DNA of 64,000 nucleotides from Erythrobacter sp. AP23 (GCF_001542855.1 NZ_LNBY01000001.1:434001-498000); one strand, 5' to 3'; counted from the stretch's first letter, positions 8,035-18,381 are shown. Notes: generated by a model from the letters alone, not told the origin. Made by a program: numbers and translations.

Positions 8035-9420
8035 TCAGTTCTTGCGATCGGCACCTTTGCGTTCGACCATGCCGAGCAGCTTGAGTTTGCGATGCAGCGC
8101 CGATCGTTCCATGCCGATGAAATTCGCGGTTTTGGAAATGTTTCCGGAGAACCTGCGGATCTGCACGGTAAGATACTCGCGCTCGAAATTCTCGCGCGCT
8201 TCGCGTAGCGGGGCGCCCATCATCGCTCCGACACCGCCGTTTCCTCCGGCCTTCCCGCCCAGCACCTCTTCGGGCAGCATGTCGACCTCGATCTGCTCGA
8301 GGTTTTCGCGCGGCGTCAGGATGATGGTGCGTTCGACCACATTGCGCAGTTGGCGCACATTACCCGGCCAGTCATAGGCTTGAAGCGCCGCCATCGCCTC
8401 CTCGCTGATCGTGGGCGGACGCAAACCCTGCTCGGTCGCATAGCGGGCGAAAAAGCTGTCGGCGAGCGAGGGTATATCGTCGCGTCGCTCGGCGAGTGAT
8501 GGAACCTCCACCGGGACCACGTTGAGGCGATAGAAGAGATCCTCGCGAAAGCGCTTTTCCTCCATCTCCGTCGCAAGGTCGCGCGACGTGGACGAAACGA
8601 CCCGAACATCGACGCCGATCTGACGCGTGCCGCCAACACGGACGAAGCTCTGTTCGGTCAACACCCGCAGGATGCGCGCCTGGGTGGAAAGCGGCATGTC
8701 CGCCACTTCATCGAGAAAAAGGGTGCCCCCATCCGCCGTCTCAAGCAGGCCCGGCCGAACCAGCTTTCCTTCGGCTTCTTCTCCGAACAGCTCCTCTTCG
8801 AAACGTTCGGGCGTGATGCGGGCAGAATTCACGATCACGAAGGCCTTATCCGCCCGATGGCTCCAGCTGTGCAGCAGGCGCGCGGCGACTTCCTTACCGG
8901 CCCCCGCCGGGCCGGTTACGAGAACCCGACTGCCAGTGCCGGCAACCCTCTTGAGCGTCGCCCTAACCGCGTTGATGACCGCGGAATTCCCCGTGAACTC
9001 GTCTCCCTGAACAAGGTTTTCGCGCAGACGCGTGTTCTCGCGGCGCAGGCGCTCGGTCTCCGTCGCGCGTTCCACGAGGTGGAGCAAGCGCTCGGCTTCG
9101 AACGGCTTCTCGATGAAGTCGACAGCGCCGCGGCTGACTGCGCTGACCGCGGTATCGATATTGCCATGACCGGAAAATATGATCACCGGCAGGTCCGGTT
9201 CGCGTACCTTGATCGCGTCGAGCACCTCCAGCCCGTCCATCGGGCTGCCGTGCAACCAGACGTCGAGCAAGACGAGGCTCGGCCGCTTTTCGTCGACCGC
9301 ATCGAGGGCCGACGTACTGTCACCGGCGGTGCGGCATTCATAGCCTTCGTCGCTCAGCACTCCGGCGACCAGTTCGCGGATGTCACGTTCGTCGTCGACG
9401 ATCAGAATATCCAGCGCCAT
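8035..9420 (-). CDS. ntrX: NtrX response regulator, AAA+ type, lacking GAFTGA
   Basis: A 461-residue response regulator paired with NtrY, controlling nitrogen, redox or envelope genes in alphaproteobacteria. Receiver domain with DDE near residue 10, phospho-acceptor Asp in LLDVWLHG, KPF lysine; then an AAA+ domain with Walker A GPAGAGKE, Walker B TLFLDEVADMP, R-finger region FREDLFYRLNVVP; then a Fis-type helix-turn-helix (ISKTANFIGMERSALHRKL). The sigma54-contact GAFTGA loop is missing: where NtrC has GHERGAFTGA this protein reads GEEAEGKLVRPG. It therefore probably does not activate sigma54 directly. Six bases separate it from ntrY. Confidence 0.95.
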   Translation of the reverse strand: MALDILIVDDERDIRELVAGVLSDEGYECRTAGDSTSALDAVDEKRPSLVLLDVWLHGSPMDGLEVLDAIKVREPDLPVIIFSGHGNIDTAVSAVSRGAVDFIEKPFEAERLLHLVERATETERLRRENTRLRENLVQGDEFTGNSAVINAVRATLKRVAGTGSRVLVTGPAGAGKEVAARLLHSWSHRADKAFVIVNSARITPERFEEELFGEEAEGKLVRPGLLETADGGTLFLDEVADMPLSTQARILRVLTEQSFVRVGGTRQIGVDVRVVSSTSRDLATEMEEKRFREDLFYRLNVVPVEVPSLAERRDDIPSLADSFFARYATEQGLRPPTISEEAMAALQAYDWPGNVRQLRNVVERTIILTPRENLEQIEVDMLPEEVLGGKAGGNGGVGAMMGAPLREARENFEREYLTVQIRRFSGNISKTANFIGMERSALHRKLKLLGMVERKGADRKN

Positions 9421-9426
9421 GCGTCC

Positions 9427-11658
9427 CTATCCTTCTCTTCTCATACTTGCCTGCGCATCGCCAACGCTGGCGAGCGGGTCGCGCGCAAACCGCATCGTCA
9501 CGCGCGTGCCCCCGGTATCGACCGAGGTGAATGTCATTTCGCCGCCATGTTCCTCGACGATCTTGTTGACGATCGCGAGGCCCAGTCCCGTGCCCTTCTC
9601 GCGCGTGGTGACATAGGGATCGAGGATGTTTTCTCGGTCCTGTGGCAAGCCGATTCCGTTGTCCTGGACCGATACGGCCAGTGCCTCATCGTCGGATTGG
9701 ACCTCGACCAGAATCTTCCCGCGATAGTCAACATCCGCGGACTGCGCCTTAGTTTCGATCGCCTCGTAGGCGTTTTTCAATGTATTGGTTAGTGCCTGGC
9801 CGAGTTGATGCCGGTCGCATTGGATGCGAATGGGGCCGCCATCGGGCGCGATGAGCCGGTAGTCGATTTCCGGATGTGCAACCTCTTGGAGGAACAGCGA
9901 CTGGCGCACCAGGTCGAGCGCATCCTCGGGCCGAAAGCTTGGCTTCGGAAGCCGTGCGAAGCTGGAAAACTCGTCCACCATTTTACGCAGATCGCCAACC
10001 TGTCGCACGATCGTGCTCGTCAATTCGTCGAACAGTTCGCCATCGCTTTCGATCTGCTTGCGATAGCGGCGCTTGAGACGTTCTGTGGCGAGCTGGATCG
10101 GAGTCAGCGGGTTCTTGATTTCGTGTGCGATACGCCGCGCGACATCGGACCAGGCGGCCTGTCGCTGGTCGAGCAACTGGCGCGTGATATCCTCGAAAGT
10201 GATCACGTGCCCGTCACTTTCGCGGCCGATCTTCACCGCAAGTGTCAGCAATTCGCCGTTACGGTTATGCGATACGACTCCCTGCGTCAGCCCCGCCTTC
10301 ACCATGGCACCGATCTGAGGCGCCAATTCGTCGAGCGTTCCCGGCGGGCTTCTCACACCCGTGTCCTGGCCGAGCATGGATTGCGCCGGGGCGTTCATCA
10401 AAAGGATGTTGAGATCGCTGTCGACCGAGATCACGCCCGCACTGACCGATTCCAGCACCGCTTCGATGAAGCTGCGGCGCTCCTCTAGCTCCGTATTCGC
10501 GGACAGAAGCGCATCGGTCTGCTTTTCGAGCTGTGCGGTCATCCGGTTGAAGGCCCGGTTGAGCAGGCCGATTTCATCCGCACCAGTGCGCCCCTCGACC
10601 CGTAGCGCAAAGTTACCCGCGCCCACCTTGTCTGCGGCTGCGACGAGGTCTGTCAGGGGTTCCACCTGACGGTCGGCAAACCGCAGCGCGAACCATACAG
10701 CCAGTCCGACCAGGGCCAGCGATACGAAGAATAGCGCGAGATTGAAGCGTAGCTGCAGCGCGCGAGCGCGCTTGGTCAATTCATCATAGGCGGTCGAGAT
10801 AGAACGCGCCGATTGCCAGCTGCGAAAGGTGCCCGCCTCGGCATTGCGCGCGGTGTAGAGGTATATCCCGGCCTCGCGGTCGATCGGCGCGACCGCCTCG
10901 ATCCGCTCGGGACTGCCACGTACCGCTACTTGCGCCCCGCCCGAAAGCTGCGCCAGCGAATCCTGCGCGAAGGCTCGGGGGTCGCTCTCCTCGTTGAGGC
11001 CATAAACGACAGCGGTGCGCATCGTCGCGTCGGGCATTGCCTGCAGGATGGCGCTCTCGATGACATCGCGCGGTTCGGCCTGGTACTGGTAGACGAGCGC
11101 GAAATTCGGATCGGTCACTTGTACCCGACCGAGAATCGCGCGCATGTCCATCGCCATCGATATGGTCTCGTTGGCCAGATCGAGCTGGTTCTCCTCGTAA
11201 TAGCCCTCGGCAAGCTGATTTGCATTCTCCATCAGCCCTCGCGAATCGTCGGAGAACCAGAAATCGACGCCGGACTGGAACAGGAAAGCCGCGAATCCCG
11301 CCACCAAGAGCGTCGGCACGGCCGCGATCATCGAGAAGAAAAACACCAGCCTGACATGCAGCCGCGCCGTGCTCCCCGCAGCGCGGCGTAATGCTATGCG
11401 GCGACCTGCGAGGACGAGCAGTGCCATCGCCGGGACGAGCGTGCCGATGAGCAGGCCCGCGACTTGTCGCGAAGGCAGCAGAGCGCCGTTGGGTGGGGCG
11501 TTGGTGAAGGTAGCCCAGGTGCTCGCCACCATCACGAGGAAGGCGACGGCGGCCAGCGCTTCGATATAGGCGAAGATGTTCTGCCGCCGTGCCGTCACGA
11601 CGAACCTGCGCCACCAGCGCGGCGTCTGCCGCCTCGTTCCTGCTACGCTCGTCGCCAT
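9427..11658 (-). CDS. ntrY: NtrY sensor histidine kinase
   Basis: A 743-residue membrane sensor kinase partnered with NtrX. N-terminal hydrophobic segments (about residues 25-125) frame an extracytoplasmic stretch, followed by a further membrane helix near 300, a HAMP linker, a PAS domain (FIEAVLESVSAGVISVD), the H-box [16 protein letters not shown] with its phospho-accepting His, an N-box (TLKNAYEAIE) and the ATP-binding DNGIGLP and GTGLGLAIV motifs. ATG at 11658 chosen; a GTG 10 codons earlier is possible. Sits between ntrC and ntrX; an 84-base gap to ntrC could hold a promoter, though none is obvious. Confidence 0.95.
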   Translation of the reverse strand: MATSVAGTRRQTPRWWRRFVVTARRQNIFAYIEALAAVAFLVMVASTWATFTNAPPNGALLPSRQVAGLLIGTLVPAMALLVLAGRRIALRRAAGSTARLHVRLVFFFSMIAAVPTLLVAGFAAFLFQSGVDFWFSDDSRGLMENANQLAEGYYEENQLDLANETISMAMDMRAILGRVQVTDPNFALVYQYQAEPRDVIESAILQAMPDATMRTAVVYGLNEESDPRAFAQDSLAQLSGGAQVAVRGSPERIEAVAPIDREAGIYLYTARNAEAGTFRSWQSARSISTAYDELTKRARALQLRFNLALFFVSLALVGLAVWFALRFADRQVEPLTDLVAAADKVGAGNFALRVEGRTGADEIGLLNRAFNRMTAQLEKQTDALLSANTELEERRSFIEAVLESVSAGVISVDSDLNILLMNAPAQSMLGQDTGVRSPPGTLDELAPQIGAMVKAGLTQGVVSHNRNGELLTLAVKIGRESDGHVITFEDITRQLLDQRQAAWSDVARRIAHEIKNPLTPIQLATERLKRRYRKQIESDGELFDELTSTIVRQVGDLRKMVDEFSSFARLPKPSFRPEDALDLVRQSLFLQEVAHPEIDYRLIAPDGGPIRIQCDRHQLGQALTNTLKNAYEAIETKAQSADVDYRGKILVEVQSDDEALAVSVQDNGIGLPQDRENILDPYVTTREKGTGLGLAIVNKIVEEHGGEMTFTSVDTGGTRVTMRFARDPLASVGDAQASMRREG

Positions 11659-11742
11659 CGTGGCGCGCTTACAACTGCCCTGTTGCACATTTGCAAGTAC
11701 AAAATCGACAAACGGAGGTCCGCACCAGCCGCAGTGCTGCGA

Positions 11743-13155
11743 CTAACGCCTACGCGCGAATGCTTCCGGCGCGATGTCCAGTTCCGAGAGCCTCTTGCGC
11801 AGCGTGTTGCGATTTATGCCCAGAAGCCGCGCTGCACGCAGCTGATTGCCCTCGGTGCGTTCGAGAGCGAGTTCGAAGAGCGGCTTTTCGAAGGCTGCCA
11901 GTGCGGCGTGATACAATGCGCCATCGGCCGGGCGGGCGCTCTCGATCCACGCTTCCACGGCTGATTCGAGGCCGACCCTGTCGTCCCCTTCGTCGCGGGG
12001 TTTGGTAGGCGGAAGGATATCGTCGACCGCGCCTTTGTCGATCGTGTCTTCGCGTGCCATCAATGCGAGACGGAACACAGCATTGCGCAATTCCCGCACA
12101 TTTCCCCGCCATTCGCGCGCGGTGAGCGCTGCAATGGCATCGGCACTCGCCACCCGGGCAGGCAAGCCCTCATCCGACGCCTGGCCGAGGAAATGCCGCA
12201 CCAGCGCGGCGATATCCTCGCGGCGCTCGCGCAGGGGAGGCAGGTGGATCGGCACCACATTGAGGCGATAATAGAGGTCTTCGCGGAACCGGCCATCCGC
12301 AATCATCGGTGCAAGGTCGCGATTGGTTGCTGCGACGATGCGGACGTCGACCCCGATTTCCTGTCGCCCGCCGACCCGGCGGATGGTGCCCGATTGCAGA
12401 GCGCGCAGAAGCCGAGTTTGCGCCTCGGCCGGCATGTCGCCGATCTCGTCCAGAAACAGTGTCCCGCCATTGGCCTGTTCGAACTTGCCAATCTGCTGGC
12501 CGATAGCGCCGGTGAAGGCACCGCGCTCGTGTCCGAACAATTCGCTTTCGAGCAAGTCGTGCGGGATGGCCGCCATATTGACTGCGACGAACGGACCGGT
12601 CTTGCGTGCGCCGAGCTCGTGGATCGCTTCGGCGACGAGTTCCTTGCCGGTGCCGCTTTCCCCGGTAATCAACACCGTAAGGTCGTTGCGCAGCACACGG
12701 GTGATCATGCGGAATACGCCCTGCATCGCCGGGCTCCGCCCGATCAGGGGCAAGGCGCTGTCCTCACCCTCGCCCACATTCTCCGGGGCAGGTCGGCTGG
12801 CGACCGCCTGCGCAACCGCCTGTGTCAATTCATCGAGATCGAACGGCTTGGGGAAGTATTCGAAGGCATCGCTGTCGCTGGCGCGGACCGCCGTATCGAG
12901 TGTGTTCTGCGCGGACAGGACGATTACCGGGACATCGGGCGCGAGAGCGCGGACGGTATGGATCGAGGCAAGTCCGTCACCATCCTCGAGCATAACATCG
13001 GTGAGAATGACGTCGAATTGGTGTTCGGCGAGCAAGGCGTCGCGTTTGGCGAGGCTTTCGCAAGTCGTTACGTCGAAGCCTTCCTCGCGCAGGGCCTCGG
13101 TAATGACCGTGGCAATGCCCTTGTCGTCCTCGACCAGCAGAACTGAGTGCGTCAT
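11743..13155 (-). CDS. ntrC: Nitrogen regulator NtrC, sigma54-dependent activator
   Basis: A 470-residue enhancer-binding protein that, once phosphorylated by NtrB, activates sigma54 promoters for nitrogen assimilation. Receiver with DD and the acceptor Asp in VILTDVMLEDGDG and KPFD lysine; AAA+ domain with Walker A GESGTGKE, an intact GHERGAFTGA loop, Walker B TLFLDEIGDMP and FREDLYYRLNVVP; C-terminal Fis-type helix-turn-helix GNQLRAARLLGINRNTLRKRL. Ten bases downstream of ntrB. Its complete motif set contrasts with the altered loop of NtrX in the same operon. Confidence 0.97.
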   Translation of the reverse strand: MTHSVLLVEDDKGIATVITEALREEGFDVTTCESLAKRDALLAEHQFDVILTDVMLEDGDGLASIHTVRALAPDVPVIVLSAQNTLDTAVRASDSDAFEYFPKPFDLDELTQAVAQAVASRPAPENVGEGEDSALPLIGRSPAMQGVFRMITRVLRNDLTVLITGESGTGKELVAEAIHELGARKTGPFVAVNMAAIPHDLLESELFGHERGAFTGAIGQQIGKFEQANGGTLFLDEIGDMPAEAQTRLLRALQSGTIRRVGGRQEIGVDVRIVAATNRDLAPMIADGRFREDLYYRLNVVPIHLPPLRERREDIAALVRHFLGQASDEGLPARVASADAIAALTAREWRGNVRELRNAVFRLALMAREDTIDKGAVDDILPPTKPRDEGDDRVGLESAVEAWIESARPADGALYHAALAAFEKPLFELALERTEGNQLRAARLLGINRNTLRKRLSELDIAPEAFARRR

Positions 13156-13164
13156 CGTTATCCC

Positions 13165-14223
13165 CTAACCCACGACCGGCAGGTTAATGCGGAAATGCGT
13201 TAGCTCCGCACGATCGTCGCGCTCGTGCGAGATGCGACCACCCATGTCGCGCAAGAGCTTGCGGACGAGGGCGAGGCCCAGACCCTGGCCGTGCGGCTTG
13301 CTCGAAACGAAGGGTTCGAAGACATGGTCGCGCAACGCCGGATCGATCCCCGGACCGCTATCGGTAACAGTGATTTCTATAGGCAGGCGCGTCGCCTTTC
13401 CCAGGCGGATGGTGTTGAACACCAGACCGCTGACGAAGCGAGTTCGAACGATGACGGGCTGGTCCCGATCCTTGCTCGCATCGCAAGCATTGGCGATCAG
13501 GTTGATGAGTACCTGCTCGAGCGCACCCTGGTCGGCGGCCACGGGCGGGAGCGAGGGGTCGAACTCCTCGACCAGCTCGCAGGGCTCGCTGCGCCCTGCC
13601 CTCACAGTGGCCATGGCGTTGCGGATCGCTTGGTGGAGGTTGCAGGGGCCGGTGATCTCGACCGGCTTTGCTCCCAGCTGCTGCATGCGATCGATCAGCC
13701 CTGCGATGCGGTCCACTTCGGCCGAAATCATCCGTGCGAGCGGCTTGTCCTTGCCGGCCGCCCGGCGGGTCAGTAGCTGGCTGGCCCCACGAATGGCGGA
13801 TAGGGGGTTCTTGATTTCGTGCGCCAGGACGGCAGGCGCGCGGAGCTCGACCCGCTCGGTCTCGTCCTCGTCATTGTCCTGCTGGCCGGCATCGGAGAGC
13901 GTGACGACCCGCCATCCCGCAGCCCCGTGCATCGGCGAACTGCTGATGTTCACCCGGCGGTCTCCGATCGACGTCGCTATCGTGACACCGCGCGCTATGA
14001 CTTGCGAGTCGGAGGTCGAAAGCTTGTCGCTCAGACGCTGGTCGGAAATCCCCACCACGTCCCAGATCCGCTTTTCGCACAACTTGCGCGCGCTGCGGCC
14101 TAGCATTTCTTCCGCCGCGTGGTTCGCTTCGACGATCCGGTCGTCCTCGTCGAGCAGCAGGACGGCGAAGATCAGCGCGGCGATCTGGGCACGCGCGTCG
14201 GGTGCGCCGACAGGCGTGCTCAC
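13165..14223 (-). CDS. ntrB: Nitrogen sensor kinase NtrB
   Basis: A 352-residue soluble histidine kinase/phosphatase that sets NtrC phosphorylation in response to PII. PAS domain at the N-terminus ([22 protein letters not shown]), H-box [20 protein letters not shown] with the phospho-accepting His, N-box [11 protein letters not shown], and ATP-lid motifs DSGPGID and GQGLGLALV. The C-terminus matches the NtrB family (FRINLPV). The ATG overlaps the dusB stop by 4 bases, so it is translationally coupled to dusB, the normal arrangement in alphaproteobacteria. Confidence 0.96.
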   Translation of the reverse strand: MSTPVGAPDARAQIAALIFAVLLLDEDDRIVEANHAAEEMLGRSARKLCEKRIWDVVGISDQRLSDKLSTSDSQVIARGVTIATSIGDRRVNISSSPMHGAAGWRVVTLSDAGQQDNDEDETERVELRAPAVLAHEIKNPLSAIRGASQLLTRRAAGKDKPLARMISAEVDRIAGLIDRMQQLGAKPVEITGPCNLHQAIRNAMATVRAGRSEPCELVEEFDPSLPPVAADQGALEQVLINLIANACDASKDRDQPVIVRTRFVSGLVFNTIRLGKATRLPIEITVTDSGPGIDPALRDHVFEPFVSSKPHGQGLGLALVRKLLRDMGGRISHERDDRAELTHFRINLPVVG

Positions 14224-15251
14224 GCGGCCCGGCGCCGGAGGAACGGTTCGTAGAAGCGTTCGATTTCCTCAAGAACCTTGGCAGGATCGTCGATGAAATT
14301 GACAAAGTTTCGGAACTCGGCGGAACCGTGCATTCCCTTGGTGTACCAGCCCAGATGCTTGCGCGCGATCTTGGCTCCCACTCCCTCGCCATAATGGTCG
14401 AGCATCATTGTGTAATGCTCGACCAGCGTCTCGTATTGCTCGTCGAAGCTCGGGCTTTCGAGCACTTCGCCCGTGCGCCACCAATGCATGACCTGACCCA
14501 AGAGCCACGGTTTTCCATAGGCGCCGCGGCCGATCATGATGCCGTCGGCACCGGATTGATCGAGCGCCTTTGCGGCATCGTCGATCGTGCAGATATCGCC
14601 GTTGGCAATGACCGGTATCGATACCGCTTCCTTGACCTTGCGGATGAAGGCCCAGTCGGCATGCCCCTTGTACATCTGGTTGCGCGTGCGGCCGTGGACC
14701 GTGATCATCTTGACCCCGAGGTCCTCGGCAATTCGCGCGAGTTCGGGGGCATTGAGATCGGCATGGTCCCAGCCCATACGCATCTTGACCGTGACGGGCA
14801 CGTCGACTGATTTGACGGTCGCTTCCATGAGTTTGGTCGCCAGCGGCACCTCGCGCATCAGCGCGGAACCGGCGAGCTGGCCGACGACTTTGCGGACCGG
14901 GCAGCCGAAATTGATGTCGATGATCGCGGCGCCATTGCCTTCCTGCAGCTTGGCCGCCTCGGCCATGCTTGCGGGATCGCAGCCGACGAGCTGCATCGAG
15001 ACCGGTTCTTCGGTCGCATCCCACGCCGCCTTCTGGATGCTCTGCCGCGTTTCGCGGATAGCGGCCTCGCTGGCAATCATCTCGGTGACGTTGAGCCCCG
15101 AGCCGTAGCGGCGCACGAGCTTGCGGAACGGCAGGTCGGTCACACCCGTCATGGGCGCGAGCACGACCGGCGTGTCGATCGACACGTCGCCGACGAGGAT
15201 CGGCTTCGGCGGCGCCGGAGGAAGGGGATGCGTGGTCATGCCGGGTTTCAT
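14220..15251 (-). CDS. dusB: tRNA-dihydrouridine synthase DusB (NifR3)
   Basis: A 343-residue flavoenzyme that reduces specific uridines in tRNA to dihydrouridine. FMN-binding TIM barrel with [15 protein letters not shown], the catalytic cysteine in [10 protein letters not shown], the KMRMGW segment, [12 protein letters not shown] and [13 protein letters not shown]. First gene of the ntr operon, as in Rhodobacter and relatives where it was called nifR3. A start four codons downstream is also possible. Transcription probably begins in the 70-base gap to ispDF, where TTGCCG-17-TATGTG could serve as a weak promoter on the minus strand. Confidence 0.96.
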   Translation of the reverse strand: MKPGMTTHPLPPAPPKPILVGDVSIDTPVVLAPMTGVTDLPFRKLVRRYGSGLNVTEMIASEAAIRETRQSIQKAAWDATEEPVSMQLVGCDPASMAEAAKLQEGNGAAIIDINFGCPVRKVVGQLAGSALMREVPLATKLMEATVKSVDVPVTVKMRMGWDHADLNAPELARIAEDLGVKMITVHGRTRNQMYKGHADWAFIRKVKEAVSIPVIANGDICTIDDAAKALDQSGADGIMIGRGAYGKPWLLGQVMHWWRTGEVLESPSFDEQYETLVEHYTMMLDHYGEGVGAKIARKHLGWYTKGMHGSAEFRNFVNFIDDPAKVLEEIERFYEPFLRRRAA

Positions 15252-15321
15252 TGCCTAAATATTGGGCAGGCACATAGTGCGTTGCAGCGAAAACGGCAAG
15301 CGGCTAGCGCGCAGCTTTCGT

Positions 15322-16464
15322 ATGCAGGACACGAGTCCCCTCCCCTCCTTCGCCGCCATCGTGGTCGCTGCCGGCCAAGGCCTGCGCGCCGGGCAGCCGC
15401 TGCCCAAGCAGTTCGCGCCATGGCGCGGGAAACCGGTCGTGCGGCATTCGGTCGAAACCCTGCTGGCGGCGGGCGCCAGCCCACTGGTCGTCGCCATTCC
15501 CGAAAACAGTGAAGAGGCCGCCCAGCAAGCCTTGGCGGGCCTCGACGGCTATGATCTCGTGATCGGTGGAACGACCAGGCAGCAATCCGTGGCCCGCGCG
15601 CTCGAAGCCGTTGGGATGGCAGAGCGGGTCCTCATTCACGATGCCGCCCGGCCGGACCTGCCGCGTGAGGTGATCGCGCGTCTGCTTGCCGCTCTTTCCG
15701 ATCATTCCGGAGCCATACCCGTCCTGCCGGTCGTCGACAGCCTGTCGATCGACACCGACGGCGTGATGACGGGCTCTGCCGAACGCGAGAGCCTGCGCCG
15801 GGTCCAAACACCGCAGGCGTTCCGGTTTGACGACATTTTCGCCGCCCACGCCGCCTGGCAGGGCGACGCCGACGCGGGCGACGATGCGCAGGTGCTGCGC
15901 GCGGCGGGTGGCGCTGTCGTGCATGTCCCCGGCGACGAACGCCTCGCCAAACTGACATATGCGGAGGATTTCATGACCGAATTGCCCGCCGTGCGGACCG
16001 GAACGGGCTTCGATGTCCACCGGCTGACCGAAGGAGAGGAGCTGTGGTTGGGCGGCGTGCGTATCGAACACGATCGCGGCCTAGCCGGGCACAGCGATGC
16101 GGATGTTGCGCTCCACGCCATCGTCGATGCCCTTCTCGGTTCGATTGCCGATGGTGACATCGGCAGCCATTTCCCGCCCAGCGAACCGCAATGGAAGGGT
16201 GCGAGCAGCGACCGGTTCGTGCGCCACGCCGCCAGTCTGGTCCGCGACGCTGGCTATCGTGTCGGCAATATCGACCTCACGATCATTTGCGAGGCACCGA
16301 AGATCGGCCCGCACCGCGACGCCATGCGCAAGCGTATCGCCGAACTGCTCGCCGTTGACATCGGCGCGATATCGGTAAAGGCCACCACTACCGAGCGCCT
16401 TGGTTTCACCGGGCGCGGCGAGGGGATCGCGGCGCAGGCGATCGCTACCGTCCTGAGCAATTGA
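15322..16464 (+). CDS. ispDF: Bifunctional IspDF (MEP isoprenoid pathway)
   Basis: A 380-residue fusion doing two non-consecutive steps of the methylerythritol phosphate pathway. The N-terminal half is IspD, 2-C-methyl-D-erythritol 4-phosphate cytidylyltransferase ([39 protein letters not shown]). The C-terminal half is IspF, MECDP synthase ([58 protein letters not shown]). Fusion of these domains is usual in alphaproteobacteria. Start is the ATG giving MQDTSPLP; upstream codons lack conserved sequence. Divergent from dusB, and 8 bases ahead of the CinA-type gene. Confidence 0.97.
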   Translation: MQDTSPLPSFAAIVVAAGQGLRAGQPLPKQFAPWRGKPVVRHSVETLLAAGASPLVVAIPENSEEAAQQALAGLDGYDLVIGGTTRQQSVARALEAVGMAERVLIHDAARPDLPREVIARLLAALSDHSGAIPVLPVVDSLSIDTDGVMTGSAERESLRRVQTPQAFRFDDIFAAHAAWQGDADAGDDAQVLRAAGGAVVHVPGDERLAKLTYAEDFMTELPAVRTGTGFDVHRLTEGEELWLGGVRIEHDRGLAGHSDADVALHAIVDALLGSIADGDIGSHFPPSEPQWKGASSDRFVRHAASLVRDAGYRVGNIDLTIICEAPKIGPHRDAMRKRIAELLAVDIGAISVKATTTERLGFTGRGEGIAAQAIATVLSN

Positions 16465-16472
16465 GGAACACC

Positions 16473-16976
16473 ATGCCCCTCGAAGCCCTCCTCCCCGAAG
16501 ATATCGATGCGCTGGCGAAACGCGTGGTCGAAGAGAACACCGCCGCCGGGCGCAAGTTCGTGCTGGCCGAAAGCTGCACCGGCGGTCTGGTAGCCGCCGC
16601 ACTGACCGAGATTGCAGGGTCTTCTGCGGTGCTGGACCGCGGCTTCGTGACCTATTCGAACGAATCCAAAATGGAATGCCTCGATGTTTCGCTGGAGATC
16701 ATCGAAACCTTCGGCGCGGTATCGATTGCCTGCGCCTGGGCCATGGCGAAGGGCGCCCTCGAAAAGAGCAACGCCGATGTCGCAGTAGCGATCAGCGGGG
16801 TAGCCGGCCCGGGAGGAGGAACCGACCTCAAGCCTGTCGGAACGGTTGTCTTTGCGCGCGTGGTGCGGGGTGAAGACGGCGAACCGGAGGGTGAACTCAA
16901 ACTCTTCGACCCGACTACGCGCGCCGACATTCGCCGCAAGGCGACGATTTGCGCGCTGGAGCTATTGCTGCCCTAG
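16473..16976 (+). CDS. pncC: CinA C-terminal domain protein, nicotinamide-nucleotide amidase
   Basis: A 167-residue stand-alone CinA C-terminal domain, which hydrolyses nicotinamide mononucleotide to nicotinate mononucleotide in NAD salvage. Signature motifs are AESCTGGLVAAALTEIAGSS with the catalytic serine and AISGVAGPGGGTDLKPVGTV. The N-terminal molybdopterin-like domain of full CinA is absent, as in E. coli PncC. Start at ATG 16473, eight bases behind a GAGGAA ribosome site. Its TAG is interlocked with the stop of the opposing gene through CTAG at 16973-16976. Confidence 0.93.
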   Translation: MPLEALLPEDIDALAKRVVEENTAAGRKFVLAESCTGGLVAAALTEIAGSSAVLDRGFVTYSNESKMECLDVSLEIIETFGAVSIACAWAMAKGALEKSNADVAVAISGVAGPGGGTDLKPVGTVVFARVVRGEDGEPEGELKLFDPTTRADIRRKATICALELLLP

Positions 16977-17428
16977 AGGTTGGCAGCCGCGTTCTCGCGC
17001 CCGTAAAGCTCGTCCGCGCGGTCCTCGAAGGCCTGGACCATCTTGCGGAAGGCGCGGTCGAAATATTGCCCCGCCAGCGCTTCGAACACCGCATTGCGGA
17101 AGGTGAAGTCGACGCAGAAATCGACTTCGCATCCGCCGTCTTCGGTCGGAGAAAAGGTCCAGTTGTTGTCGAGGTCCTTAAGCGGCCCGTCGACATAGAT
17201 CACCTCGATATGCTCGGGACGGTTCTTGAGAACGCGCGAGGTGAATTTCTCGCGAATCGCCTTGAAGCCCACCAGCATGTCGGCGATCATTTCCGTCTCG
17301 CTATCGGTTTTGACCCGCGTGGCGATCACCCAGGGAAGGAATTTTGAATAGTTGCCAACATCGGCAACCAGGTCGAACATCTGCTCCTGGCTATAGGGTA
17401 GGCGGCGCTTCTCGCGAATTCCCGGCAT
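16973..17428 (-). CDS. Coq10/RatA-like START-domain protein
   Basis: A 151-residue polyketide-cyclase/START fold protein. The opening (REKRRLPYSQEQMFDLVADVGNYSKFLPW) and VDFTFRN...ALAGQYFDRAFRKMVQAFEDRA match the Coq10 family, which binds ubiquinone and aids its delivery to the respiratory chain; databases often name it RatA toxin after an E. coli homologue said to block ribosome subunit joining. No RatB-like partner lies beside it, so a lipid/quinone role is more likely (inference). Starts at the ATG overlapping the lipA stop (TGATG), so it is co-translated with lipA. Confidence 0.88.
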   Translation of the reverse strand: MPGIREKRRLPYSQEQMFDLVADVGNYSKFLPWVIATRVKTDSETEMIADMLVGFKAIREKFTSRVLKNRPEHIEVIYVDGPLKDLDNNWTFSPTEDGGCEVDFCVDFTFRNAVFEALAGQYFDRAFRKMVQAFEDRADELYGRENAAANL

Positions 17429-18381
17429 CAGGCGCCTTGCTTGGCCAGCTTCGCTTCTCGGGCGGCACGCATTTCGGCGAAGTCGTCGCCGGCATGGTAG
17501 CTCGAACGCGTCAGCGGGCTCGAAGCGACCTGCAGGAACCCCTTGGCCCGGGCGATCGACCCATAGGCGGCGAACTGTTTCGGCGTGACAAATTCCTCGA
17601 CCTTGGCATGCCTGGGGGTCGGCTGGAGATACTGGCCCATGGTGATGAAATCGATGTCGGCGCTGCGCATGTCGTCCATTACCTGATGCACTTCGAGCCG
17701 GCCTTCCCCAAGGCCGAGCATGATGCCCGACTTGGTGAAGATTAGCGGGTTGTGCACCTTCACCTCTTCGAGCAGGCGCAGCGAGGCATAGTAGCGCGCA
17801 CCCGGGCGGATCGTCGGGTAGAGCCGCGGCACCGTCTCGAGATTGTGGTTGAAGACGTCGGGCCCCGCTTCGCAGATCTCGGCGATCGACTGCTTCATCC
17901 GGCCCTTGAAGTCGGGGGTCAGGATTTCGATCGTCGTGTCAGGTGTTTCGCGGCGCAGTGCGTTGATGACCTTGACGAATTGTCCCGCTCCGCGATCGGG
18001 TAGATCGTCGCGGTCCACGCTGGTGATGACGATATGTTCGAGGCCCATCGCGGCCGCGGCGGCAGCGGTGTGTTCGGGTTCGAGCGGATCGACCGGCATC
18101 GGCATGCCCGTCTTGATGTTGCAGAACCGGCAGGCGCGCGTGCAGGTGTCGCCGAGGATCATCACCGTGGCGTGCTTCTTTGTCCAGCATTCGCCGATAT
18201 TGGGGCAGGCGGCTTCCTCGCACACGGTGTGCAGGTTCAGCTCGCGCATCAGCTTGCGAGTTTCCTGATAGCCCTTGCTGACCGGAGCCTTGACGCGGAT
18301 CCAGTCGGGCTTGCGCTGCATCTTGGGGCGTTCGCCATCGGGTCGGGGTGCAGAGGAGAGATCGTTCATGTCGAGGCCCAT
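17428..18381 (-). CDS. lipA: Lipoyl synthase LipA
   Basis: A 317-residue radical-SAM enzyme that inserts two sulfurs into protein-bound octanoyl groups, making lipoyl cofactors for pyruvate and 2-oxoglutarate dehydrogenases. It holds the auxiliary cluster cysteines [12 protein letters not shown], the radical-[11 protein letters not shown], the [12 protein letters not shown] segment and the C-terminal RSSYHAG serine-containing motif. Length is normal. Functionally linked to the pdhAB genes at 29.8-32.2 kb, whose E1 beta carries its own lipoyl domain. A second ATG four codons in is an alternative start. Confidence 0.97.
   Translation of the reverse strand: MGLDMNDLSSAPRPDGERPKMQRKPDWIRVKAPVSKGYQETRKLMRELNLHTVCEEAACPNIGECWTKKHATVMILGDTCTRACRFCNIKTGMPMPVDPLEPEHTAAAAAAMGLEHIVITSVDRDDLPDRGAGQFVKVINALRRETPDTTIEILTPDFKGRMKQSIAEICEAGPDVFNHNLETVPRLYPTIRPGARYYASLRLLEEVKVHNPLIFTKSGIMLGLGEGRLEVHQVMDDMRSADIDFITMGQYLQPTPRHAKVEEFVTPKQFAAYGSIARAKGFLQVASSPLTRSSYHAGDDFAEMRAAREAKLAKQGA

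Noticed and set aside
16973..17428. RatA toxin of a type II toxin-antitoxin system
   Set aside because: There is no antitoxin partner beside it, and the START-fold sequence and coupling to lipA fit a Coq10-type housekeeping role better.
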